From: Polaromonas sp.
GTDB taxonomy: Bacteria; Pseudomonadota; Gammaproteobacteria; Burkholderiales; Burkholderiaceae_C
Length of the DNA: 64,000 nucleotides
Direction of reading: 5' to 3'
Assembly: GCA_013298815.1 (NCBI GenBank)
Contig: JAAFJF010000001.1
Location: 62,001-126,000, forward strand
The notes under the pieces are model-generated. The model saw only the letters and a list, made by a program, of their open reading frames with translations, did not search any database and was not told where the DNA came from. The position numbers and the translations under genes are program-made. Shown one piece after another: positions 36,398 through 44,389 of this stretch; position 1 is the stretch's first letter; every line of letters starts with the position of its first letter.

Positions 36398-39300
36398 AAT
36401 ATTCAAATCACTTTGCGACACTGTTTGACGACTTGTTGATCGCCCAGTCAGTTTATTCCAAACCCATTTCAACGCTCTCGGAATGTCGTCCACCAAGGTA
36501 AACACCGCCGGAATCACCAACAAGCTGAGGAAGGTGGAGGTGATCAAACCACCTATCACTGCCACCGCCATCGGGCTTCGGAAGCTGCCGTCCGCGCTGC
36601 CCCAGCTCATCGCGATAGGCAGCATACCTGCACCCATCGCAATAGTCGTCATCACAATCGGGCGAGCACGTTTGTGGCAAGCATCAAGTAACGCATCGAT
36701 GCGCGACATAGGCGGTATAGCAGGCTGTGTTTCGGTGGCGTCACGGCCACGGCGTGCTTCGATGGCGTATTCCACCAGCAAGATAGAGTTTTTCGTCGCC
36801 ACACCCATCAACATCACCAAACCAATCAACGATGGCATGGAGAATGATTTTTGAGCGATCAACAAGCCCACAAACGCGCCGCCTAATGACAAAGGCAATG
36901 CCGCCAAAATAGTGACGGGGTAAAGCAAGTTTTTAAACAGCAACACCAAAACGATGTATATACACAAAACACCAATGCCCATGGCCAAGGTAAAGCTTGC
37001 GAAAAGTTCGCCCATCACCTCGGCATCACCAATGGTGACTTGCTTCACGCTGGCGGGTAAGTTTTGTATGGATGGCAGTTTTGCCACGGCAGCCGTCATT
37101 TCGCCAAGCGGCACGTTGGACAGCTCAACTTCAAACTGCACATTGCGTGAGCGGTTGAAGCGGTCAATCACCGCTGGTCCACCCGCTAACTCTAAGCTAG
37201 CAACTTGCCCCAACATCACAGCTCCACGGCTGCTAGGCACCATCAAGCGCTCCAGCGTTGCCAAATCGGTCTTGGCATCGTCAGCCAAACGAACCACGAT
37301 AGGTACTTGCCGTTGCGACAGGTTCAATTTAGGCAATGCGGCGTCATAGTCACCCACGGTAGCAACACGCAATGTCTCGCCAATGGCGGCACTGGTCACG
37401 CCCAAGTCAGCCATTTGGGAGAAGTTAGGGCGAATGGTCACCTCTGGGCGCACCAAAGCTGCGCTTGAAGCAATGGAACCTAGGCCTGGAATGGTGCGCA
37501 GGTCTTTTTCAATCGCCGACGCTGCGGCAGCCAAAGCCATGGGGTCTTCACTCGTGAGTGCCAAAACGTATTTTTCGCCCGAGCCGCCCAAGCCCACTTT
37601 GCTACGCACAGCGGGCACGTTTTCCATGGCCTTGCGAATGTTATTTTCAATCACCTGTTTGCGCGGGCGAGTACCGCGCTCGGCCAACACAATCGTCAAC
37701 GTGGCTTTGCGTGACTCTGCTGCACCGCCGGGTGCAAAAGCATCGCCTCCCGCTGACCCACCACCGATGGTTGTGTAAACCGACTTCACATGGTCCACTT
37801 TGCTGATCAACGTGCGCGCTAACTCAGCAGAGTCTTTGGTTTGTGCGAGCTTGGTGCCTGGGGGTAGCTCTAGGTAAACCTGAGTTTGGCTGTTGTCGTC
37901 AGGCGGAATAAAGCCTTGTGGTAACAATGGAATCAATGCCAAGGAGCCTATGAAAAATGCACCAGCAGCCGCACCCGTGATCCAACGGTGGCTCATGCAC
38001 CAGCGGCTGGCCTTCATATACCAGCGCATGATGGGGCCTTCTTTTTCAACGTAGTTGACGATAGGTTTCAAGATGTAGGCCGCCATCATCGGCGTCAACA
38101 TACGTGCTACCACCAGTGATGCGATCACCGCCAAAGATGCTGTCCAACCAAATTGTTTGAAGAATTTACCGACAATACCGCTCATGAATGCGAGCGGCAA
38201 AAACACGGCCACCAAGGCAAATGTGGTGGCAATCACCGCCATACCAATTTCGTCTGCCGCTTCCATGGCTGCTTGGTAGGGCGTTTTACCCATGCGCAAG
38301 TGACGCACGATGTTCTCCACCTCCACAATCGCATCGTCCACCAAAATACCAATCACCAAGCTAAGTGCTAATAATGTTACAACGTTGATTGAGAAGCCAA
38401 GATAATCCATGCCGATAAAGGCAGGAATTACTGACAACGGTAAGGCCACGGCAGACACAAAAGTCGCGCGCCAGTCGCGCAAAAACAACCACACCACGAT
38501 AACGGCCAAAATAGCGCCTTCAATCAACAAAGTGAGTGACGCGCTGTACTCTTCTTCCACAGGTGTCACAAAGTCAAACGCTTCGGTCAACTCGATGTCT
38601 GGGTGGGCAGCTTGCAACTCTTTTAATGCCAAACGTACACCGCGCCCCGCTTCCACCTCACTTGCACCCTTGCTACGAGACACTTCAAAACCCACCACAG
38701 GTTTGCCATTCAGCATAGCGGCAGAGCGCTGCTCTGCGATTGTATCTTTGACATCTGCAATTTGATCTAGCCGTATTTTGCGACCATTCAAGGACAACTC
38801 AATCGCGCTTAGCTCAGCCGCAGACTTAACAGAAGCCAATGTGCGCACAGGCTGCTCGCTAGTACCTAAATCGGTGCGGCCTCCGGCTGTGTCAAGCTGC
38901 ACCAAGCGTAGCTGGCGCGACACATCGGCAGGGCTGATGCCCAAAGATGCCATCTTGCCTTGGTCTAGAGCCACACGCACTTCGCGCGTTACGCCACCCA
39001 CTCGGGTCACCGAACCCACGCCTTTGACAGCCAATAAGCGGCGGTTCAAGGTGTCGTCAACGAACCAGCTCATGGCCTCGTCATCCATGACCTTGCTGCT
39101 GATGGCGTAGGCCAACACGGGTGAGCCAGAGATATTGACTTTGCTGACCACAGGGTCGCGCACGTCTGATGGCAAATCTGCCCGCACCTGCTGCACGGCA
39201 GAGCGGACTTCGTCAAGCGCTTCTTGCGTTGGTTTTTCTAAACGAAATTCTGCAGTAATCGTGGCCGAGCCGTCTTGCACCTTGGTATAGATGTTCTTTA

Positions 39301-39529
39301 AGCCATTCAACGATGCGATTGAGTTTTCAATCTTACGAGCTACGTCTGTTTCCAGTTGCGCAGGCGATGCACCTGGCAAACTGGCTGTGATGATGATGTT
39401 GGGGACTTCTAAATCAGGAAAGTTTTGAACTTTCATGTTTTTGTAGCCTAAAGTACCGGCGAAGCACAGCATCACGAAAAACATGATGGCAGCGATGGGG
39501 TTGCGGATGCACCAGGCGGAAACGTTCAT
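36386..39529 (-). CDS. RND efflux pump, inner-membrane transporter (AcrB/MdtBC-like)
   Basis: This 1047-aa protein has the full RND plan: a first membrane helix (MNVSAWCIRNPIAAIMFFVML), two large periplasmic loops and twelve helices. The proton-relay acids are in LVIGILVDDAIVEVENIVRH. Strings such as IPAFIGMDYLGFSINVVTLLAL are typical of the HAE1 group. The starting ATG overlaps the adaptor stop by one base. It is the last gene of a TetR-OMF-adaptor-RND operon on the minus strand. The substrate could be drugs, solvents or dyes; the sequence does not say. Confidence 0.95.
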   Translation of the reverse strand: MNVSAWCIRNPIAAIMFFVMLCFAGTLGYKNMKVQNFPDLEVPNIIITASLPGASPAQLETDVARKIENSIASLNGLKNIYTKVQDGSATITAEFRLEKPTQEALDEVRSAVQQVRADLPSDVRDPVVSKVNISGSPVLAYAISSKVMDDEAMSWFVDDTLNRRLLAVKGVGSVTRVGGVTREVRVALDQGKMASLGISPADVSRQLRLVQLDTAGGRTDLGTSEQPVRTLASVKSAAELSAIELSLNGRKIRLDQIADVKDTIAEQRSAAMLNGKPVVGFEVSRSKGASEVEAGRGVRLALKELQAAHPDIELTEAFDFVTPVEEEYSASLTLLIEGAILAVIVVWLFLRDWRATFVSAVALPLSVIPAFIGMDYLGFSINVVTLLALSLVIGILVDDAIVEVENIVRHLRMGKTPYQAAMEAADEIGMAVIATTFALVAVFLPLAFMSGIVGKFFKQFGWTASLAVIASLVVARMLTPMMAAYILKPIVNYVEKEGPIMRWYMKASRWCMSHRWITGAAAGAFFIGSLALIPLLPQGFIPPDDNSQTQVYLELPPGTKLAQTKDSAELARTLISKVDHVKSVYTTIGGGSAGGDAFAPGGAAESRKATLTIVLAERGTRPRKQVIENNIRKAMENVPAVRSKVGLGGSGEKYVLALTSEDPMALAAAASAIEKDLRTIPGLGSIASSAALVRPEVTIRPNFSQMADLGVTSAAIGETLRVATVGDYDAALPKLNLSQRQVPIVVRLADDAKTDLATLERLMVPSSRGAVMLGQVASLELAGGPAVIDRFNRSRNVQFEVELSNVPLGEMTAAVAKLPSIQNLPASVKQVTIGDAEVMGELFASFTLAMGIGVLCIYIVLVLLFKNLLYPVTILAALPLSLGGAFVGLLIAQKSFSMPSLIGLVMLMGVATKNSILLVEYAIEARRGRDATETQPAIPPMSRIDALLDACHKRARPIVMTTIAMGAGMLPIAMSWGSADGSFRSPMAVAVIGGLITSTFLSLLVIPAVFTLVDDIPRALKWVWNKLTGRSTSRQTVSQSDLNIAIK

Positions 39530-40752
39530 TATTTAGCTCCTGCTGGTTGGGTTTCTGGTTTTGCTGCATCAACAATTTTGACGTTATCGCCATCCGCCAA
39601 GAAGCTAGCGCCACTGGCAACAAAACGGTCACTCGGTTTTGCTCCTTGCTTGATCTCAACAGCATCACCTACACGGCGACCTGTTTCTAGCTTGACTTGG
39701 CTTACTTTGTTATTGGCTTCCACGCGCATGGCATAGGTAAAGCCATCACGCAGCACCAAGGCTTGCTGTGGCAGTGTGAGCGCATTGGCTGCGCCTAAAG
39801 CAAATTCGCCTTTGGCAAACATGCCAGCTTTCACGCCAGCATTCGCTGGTAAATCTACATAAACCAGCGCGTTACGCGTAGCGGCGTCTATGGTTGGGGC
39901 AACCGTGCGCACCGTGCCTTCAACTTGTGCACCACTGGCAGCTGTCACCATGGCTTTTGCACCCGGTTTGATACTAGCGATTTCATTGCTGGTGACTTCA
40001 GCGCGCCACTCAAGACGGCCACCGCGAATCATGCGAAACAACTCTGTGCCGCCACCCACGACAGCGCCTACGGTAGCGCCACGCGCTGAAATCACGCCAT
40101 TGTCTGGCGCACGAACTTGCGTGTTTTGGGTGCGCACGCCTTGTGCGCTCAACGTGGCTTGTGCGGCTTGCACGCGGGCAGCGGCTGTTTTCTCTGCTGT
40201 CAAATATTGGTTGATTTGTTGGGTGCTCAACGCACCTGTGTTTTGCAAGGTACGTGCCCGCTCGGCATTGGCCGTGGCATCCATCGCATTGGCTTGCGCC
40301 TCCATCAACGCAGCTTTGGCCTGGGCTACATCGGCTTGCACCGCATCACCCGCAAAAGTGGCCAAAAGCTGCCCTTTTTTGACCGTATCACCCACGTTGA
40401 CCAAGACCTGCGTCAAACGCAAACCACTGGTTTCTGCGCCAATGCTGGCTTCTTGCCACGCTACCACATTGCCATTGGCCGCTAATTTAAGCGCGAGACT
40501 GCCATTACTGGGTTGCACCGCTGTGACAGTCAAGGCTGCTTTGACGACTGCTGGCGCAGCACCAGCTTTGTCAGATTTGGCTGCATCTGCGGGTTTTGCG
40601 GTTTCAGTTTTTGACGTATTTGCGGAATTTGTTGCAGGTTTTGCAGCTTCTGCTGTATCAGACTTACCCGAGCAAGCCACGCCGCCCAGTACGATGGCAA
40701 TAGCCGCAACGACGGCGAGAAGTTTGTGTTGTGATGTTTGAGTGTTGTTCAT
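39529..40752 (-). CDS. RND efflux periplasmic adaptor (MFP), lipoprotein
   Basis: This 407-aa membrane fusion protein starts with a lipoprotein signal ending GVAC, then an Ala/Lys/Thr-rich stretch, a biotinyl-lipoyl domain (GAETSGLRLTQVLVNVGDTVKKGQLLATF), an alpha-helical hairpin (VAQAKAALMEAQANAM and following) and a beta-barrel domain with VRAPDNGVISARGATVG. It joins the pump to the outer-membrane channel and lies directly between them in the operon. Confidence 0.94.
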   Translation of the reverse strand: MNNTQTSQHKLLAVVAAIAIVLGGVACSGKSDTAEAAKPATNSANTSKTETAKPADAAKSDKAGAAPAVVKAALTVTAVQPSNGSLALKLAANGNVVAWQEASIGAETSGLRLTQVLVNVGDTVKKGQLLATFAGDAVQADVAQAKAALMEAQANAMDATANAERARTLQNTGALSTQQINQYLTAEKTAAARVQAAQATLSAQGVRTQNTQVRAPDNGVISARGATVGAVVGGGTELFRMIRGGRLEWRAEVTSNEIASIKPGAKAMVTAASGAQVEGTVRTVAPTIDAATRNALVYVDLPANAGVKAGMFAKGEFALGAANALTLPQQALVLRDGFTYAMRVEANNKVSQVKLETGRRVGDAVEIKQGAKPSDRFVASGASFLADGDNVKIVDAAKPETQPAGAK

Positions 40753-40807
40753 GATTTTTAAGTTTTTTGCGTTTATTTATGAATTACTTTGTTAATTTTT
40801 CAAATGT

Positions 40808-42259
40808 TTACATGGTCTTAGCCGATGGCGTCCAGCCGCCGCCTAGCGCGCGGTACAAAGCCACCCAAGCGGCGCTACGCTCGCGCTCTAAATTGAGCAA
40901 AGCGGTTTTTGCGGCTAGCGCGGTTCTGCGGGTGTCTTCCAAATCGCTCAAACTACCCAATCCGCTTTTGAAACGCGCTTCTGAGGCAACGAAAGCTGCG
41001 CTGTAGCCTTCGGTGGCAACAGCTGCGTCTTGCAAGCGGTCAGCCGCGCTTTGCACGCTGAGCAGGGCTTCTTCCACCTCGCGCACCGCGCCACGCACTT
41101 TGGCTTTGTAATTAGCACTAGCGGCTTCGTAGTTGGCATTGGCCAAATCCACCGCTGCGCTGCTGCGACCACCATCCAAAATAGGCAATGTGACCGAAAC
41201 GGGGCCGATAGACCAGGTTGCACCATTCACGCTCACGCCGCCAGAGCTGATGCCCTGCAAACCGAGCGAGCCGTTCAGCCCCAAGCGTGGGTATTTGGCG
41301 GCTTGGGCGCTGCCCACGTCACCACTTGCTGCAGCTACGTCTTGCTGCGCTGCAAACACGTCTGGGCGTTGCGCCAGTAACTGTGCTGGCAATTGCGGTA
41401 TTGCTATTTTATTCATAGCTTCTGAGGCAGATAATACGCTGGATTTGCTTAGTTTCGACCTTATTTCAGGCTCTGTGAACGTGGTTAACGCTACCAGGGC
41501 CTTAACCTGCATGTCGCACTGGGTACGCTGCATGGTCAGCATGCTTTGGCTTTGCGCGTTGCTGGCGCGGGCTAGTGCGGCATTGGCTGGCGCGGTAAAA
41601 CCTGCATTGGCCAGCAAACCCGTCAAGCGGGATGTTTCGGTACGCGAAGTCACATCGTCTTTGGCGACATTGACCAACATCTCACAAGTGCGCAGGTTCA
41701 AATACGTGTTGGCCACTTCAGCCGCGACAGAAACACGCGCTTCGTGCCAGCCCGCTTGGCTGCCAGCTAGACGCGCCTGGGCAGCATCTTGTGCAGCGCG
41801 GTTACCACCCCATAGATCAATCTCCCAACTGGCTTGCAAGCCCACATTGCCCAAGCTGGCTAAAGGCGTATTCAGCTGGTTGATGCCGCGGCTGGCGTTG
41901 GCAGTGGCAGACAGATTGGGCCCAGACGCTGCGCCCGTATTAACCACGGCGCTGCGAGCTTGCGCAATGCGGCTGGCTGCTGCGGTGACAGATGGGCTGG
42001 CGGCTTGGGCGCTGGTAATTAACTCTACTAAGACCGGGTCGCCCAAGCTTTGCCACCAGTTGGCAAGCGCTGTGACTGAGCCTTGATGCGGCAAATCTGC
42101 TTTTGCAGCATTTGCAACTGGAAGTGGGCTGTACCACTTGGTCGCTGTTACAGCGTCCATCTGCGATGTGGTAGCGCTGGGCGCTGTCACGGCACAAGCA
42201 GCTAAAAACAGCGGGCTGAGTAAAAGAAGAGGTTTATAGAGTTTGAGTAGTTTTTGCAT
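40808..42259 (-). CDS. Outer-membrane efflux channel, NodT/TolC family lipoprotein
   Basis: This 483-aa protein has a lipoprotein signal with lipobox LAAC and two outer-membrane efflux-protein repeats (SITxAxSRIAQARSAV-like and the second half VDLANANYEAASANYKAKVRGAVREVEEALLS). It forms the outer exit of the RND pump. Residues about 272-286 (SSVLSASEAMNKIA) derive from a same-sense copy of the 43-bp repeat; a stop codon in the consensus is TCA here. It precedes the adaptor gene by 55 bp. Confidence 0.93.
   Translation of the reverse strand: MQKLLKLYKPLLLLSPLFLAACAVTAPSATTSQMDAVTATKWYSPLPVANAAKADLPHQGSVTALANWWQSLGDPVLVELITSAQAASPSVTAAASRIAQARSAVVNTGAASGPNLSATANASRGINQLNTPLASLGNVGLQASWEIDLWGGNRAAQDAAQARLAGSQAGWHEARVSVAAEVANTYLNLRTCEMLVNVAKDDVTSRTETSRLTGLLANAGFTAPANAALARASNAQSQSMLTMQRTQCDMQVKALVALTTFTEPEIRSKLSKSSVLSASEAMNKIAIPQLPAQLLAQRPDVFAAQQDVAAASGDVGSAQAAKYPRLGLNGSLGLQGISSGGVSVNGATWSIGPVSVTLPILDGGRSSAAVDLANANYEAASANYKAKVRGAVREVEEALLSVQSAADRLQDAAVATEGYSAAFVASEARFKSGLGSLSDLEDTRRTALAAKTALLNLERERSAAWVALYRALGGGWTPSAKTM
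41403..41445 (-). repeat. 43-bp dispersed repeat, diverged copy inside the efflux channel gene
   Basis: Minus-strand copy in the same sense as the gene; most diverged of the set (starts AATCC instead of TAGCC) but same length and hairpin. The consensus TAA reads TCA here. Confidence 0.65.
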
Positions 42260-42329
42260 GTTTTAGGTTTTTGAGACTTTTTTAGTTTTAACTTTTGATT
42301 TTTACAAGATCAAGACAACTTTAGGTAAC

Positions 42330-43016
42330 TTAGGACGACTGAAGTCGGCGCTGCTTTTCGCCTTCAACCATGGCCATGGCGTAGCCAATTTGCCGCTCAA
42401 TGTAGGCATCAATCGCAGCTGGGGTTTCTATCAAATGCGGCTGCAAGGCCAGCAAAATATCGCGCCCCATGAACAGGTACACAGGTAGCGCCACGATGGA
42501 GTGTGCCAAGGTATGTAAGTCATCGTCCGGCTGGTCTAAGCCCAAATGAATACTGAGCAATTGCGACAATGCGGCTTGGCCTTGGCGAATATCGGTGTTG
42601 ATTTCTTCTTGCCACAGCCCTGTGGGCTCCAGCATTTCGCGAAAGTGCAGACGCGTGCACAACTGAACGATTTCGCCTTGCTTGAGTGGCTCAGCAATGT
42701 GCGTAAACATCATACGCAAGCCTTGCTCCAAGCTCACCGTACTGAGATCCACATCATTCATCACCGCGCAATCACCCATAGGCTCGGTGTAAGCGGCGCG
42801 GTACAGCCCCGCTTTGTCGCCAAAATAGTAGCTGATAGCAGCAATATTGACGCCGGCAGCGGTGGCTAATTCACGGGTGGAGGTGTTGGCGAAGCCTTTT
42901 TCGGCAAACAAATGCACGGCGGTGTGCAACAAGCGGGCGCGGGCTTCAACGCCGTCGGCACGCGGCGCACGGCTGTGGCAGGCGGTGATTTTCTTTAAAA
43001 CGTCGGTAACTGTCAT
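42330..43016 (-). CDS. TetR/AcrR regulator of the efflux operon (CerR/CecR-like C-domain)
   Basis: This 228-aa repressor has a typical helix-turn-helix (ARLLHTAVHLFAEKGFANTSTRELATAAGVNIAAISYYFGDKAGLY) and a long C-terminal domain of the DUF1956 type. It lies 70 bp upstream of the efflux channel gene on the same strand, so it probably represses its own operon and the pump. Related regulators (CecR) control drug sensitivity in E. coli. Confidence 0.93.
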   Translation of the reverse strand: MTVTDVLKKITACHSRAPRADGVEARARLLHTAVHLFAEKGFANTSTRELATAAGVNIAAISYYFGDKAGLYRAAYTEPMGDCAVMNDVDLSTVSLEQGLRMMFTHIAEPLKQGEIVQLCTRLHFREMLEPTGLWQEEINTDIRQGQAALSQLLSIHLGLDQPDDDLHTLAHSIVALPVYLFMGRDILLALQPHLIETPAAIDAYIERQIGYAMAMVEGEKQRRLQSS

Positions 43017-43228
43017 TTTGGGATTATGACATCTAAATCAATCGTTTGATTTAATTAAGTAGCAATTTAAGGTTATTTTGTTGTTAAAAACCTTGTCAAT
43101 TCATTTAAATTGCTCAAAATAGCATACAAATATGACTCTAGCCGGCGTATTTATTGCCTAAGCAGCTATTAAATATATAGCAGTTATTTTTATTGATTTT
43201 AGCCAAAATTAAGCTGCGAATATGAACT
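43017..43228. other. Intergenic stretch with a dispersed-repeat copy
   Basis: About 210 bp, AT-rich, no gene. It should carry the promoter of the leftward TetR-efflux operon at its left side. At its right side is a copy of the 43-bp repeat (43139-43181) just after the end of the ferredoxin reductase gene. Confidence 0.4.
43139..43181 (+). repeat. 43-bp dispersed repeat, copy after the ferredoxin reductase gene
   Basis: Plus-strand copy matching the consensus throughout, with GCTAT/ATAGC arms. Confidence 0.9.
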
Positions 43229-44002
43229 TCACACATCCACAAAAGCCCGTTCCACCACATAGTCACCAGGTGTTGTTGTATTTCCTTCACGAAAACCCTT
43301 TGCATCAAGAATGGTGCGCATGTCTTTGTTTAAGCCAGGACTTCCACAAATCATGATGCGATCATGTGCTGGATTCAAGTCTGGTAGGCTGAGATCATGT
43401 GTCAACTGCCCGTTGTCCATCACTGTCGTGATACGCCCTTGATGCTTAAAAACTTCACGTGTGACGGTAGGGTAATAGAGCATCTGGTTTGTCACGTACT
43501 CGCCAAGAGCCTCGTGCTTAGGTAACTCTTGCGTCAGGTAGTCGTGATAGCAAAGTTCCGCCACTTCCCGTACGCCGTGAACAAGTATCACTTTTTCAAA
43601 TCGCTCGTAAGTATCAGGGTCACGAGCGACGCTCAAGAAGGGTGCTAATCCAGTGCCACTGCCCAGCAGATAAAGGCGCTTACCGGGTAGCAGGTAGTCA
43701 ATCAGCAGTGTGCCAGTGGGTTTGCGACCAACAATGATTTTGTCGCCAGGCTGAATATGTTGTAAACGCGATGTGAGTGGACCATCAGGAACCTTGATGC
43801 TGAGGAACTCTAGGTGCTCTTCATAGTTGGCGCTGACGATGCTGTAAGCCCGAAGCAGCGGCTTGTCGTTAACCCGCAAACCAATCATGGTGAAGTGGCC
43901 GTTGGAGAAACGCAGGCTGGGGTCGCGGGTGGTCGTAAAGCTAAACAAACGGTCTGTCCAATGGTGAACTGTCAGGACAGTTTCTTCTAAAAAAGCGCTC
44001 AT
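43229..44002 (-). CDS. fpr: Ferredoxin-NADP reductase
   Basis: This 257-aa FNR of the bacterial (Fpr) type has the FAD motif RAYSIVSANYEEHLEF and the NADP-binding stretch LLGSGTGLAPFLSVARD. It ends CGSPGLNKDMRTILDAKGF ... VERAFVDV. It exchanges electrons between NADPH and ferredoxin. It is the third gene of the Mo-oxidoreductase - ferredoxin - FNR operon, 40 bp after fdxA, so it probably supplies or removes electrons for the Mo enzyme. Confidence 0.95.
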   Translation of the reverse strand: MSAFLEETVLTVHHWTDRLFSFTTTRDPSLRFSNGHFTMIGLRVNDKPLLRAYSIVSANYEEHLEFLSIKVPDGPLTSRLQHIQPGDKIIVGRKPTGTLLIDYLLPGKRLYLLGSGTGLAPFLSVARDPDTYERFEKVILVHGVREVAELCYHDYLTQELPKHEALGEYVTNQMLYYPTVTREVFKHQGRITTVMDNGQLTHDLSLPDLNPAHDRIMICGSPGLNKDMRTILDAKGFREGNTTTPGDYVVERAFVDV

Positions 44003-44042
44003 GTATTTTTATAGTGAATTGTTGTGATGCAAGGTCTGTCAT

Positions 44043-44372
44043 TTAACGCTGGAGTTCAGCTAGTTTCCCGGTGCGGTCTTTCCAAGCATCAGCATCAGGC
44101 AACGGGGCTTTTCGCTTGGTGATCACTTTCCATCCGGGTAGTCGATAAAGCTCCGCATTAAGCGCCCTCATATGCTGTTGTTCAGCAGGCAGGTCTTCTT
44201 CGGCATAGATGGCGTTGACTGGGCACTCGGGGATGCACACAGCGCAGTCGATGCACAACTCGGGGTCAATAGCAAGGAAATTTGGGCCTTCAATAAAGCA
44301 ATCGACGGGACAGACATCGACACAGTCGGTATATTTACAGCGGATACAGCTTTCGGTAACAACGTGGGTCAT
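44043..44372 (-). CDS. fdxA: 7Fe ferredoxin FdxA (Azotobacter FdI type)
   Basis: This 109-aa ferredoxin has cysteines at 9, 12, 17, 21, 25, 40, 43, 46 and 50, the spacing that binds one [3Fe-4S] and one [4Fe-4S] cluster as in Azotobacter FdI, plus the long C-terminal tail. It sits 17 bp after the Mo oxidoreductase and 40 bp before the ferredoxin reductase, an arrangement that makes it the natural electron carrier between the two. Confidence 0.95.
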   Translation of the reverse strand: MTHVVTESCIRCKYTDCVDVCPVDCFIEGPNFLAIDPELCIDCAVCIPECPVNAIYAEEDLPAEQQHMRALNAELYRLPGWKVITKRKAPLPDADAWKDRTGKLAELQR

Positions 44373-44389
44373 GGTTTTCTCAATTTGGT

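Noticed and set aside
39890-42086. Long open frames (283 and 317 codons) on the plus strand
   Set aside because: They are antisense to the efflux adaptor and channel genes, whose families and signal peptides are clear; their composition is typical of shadow frames.
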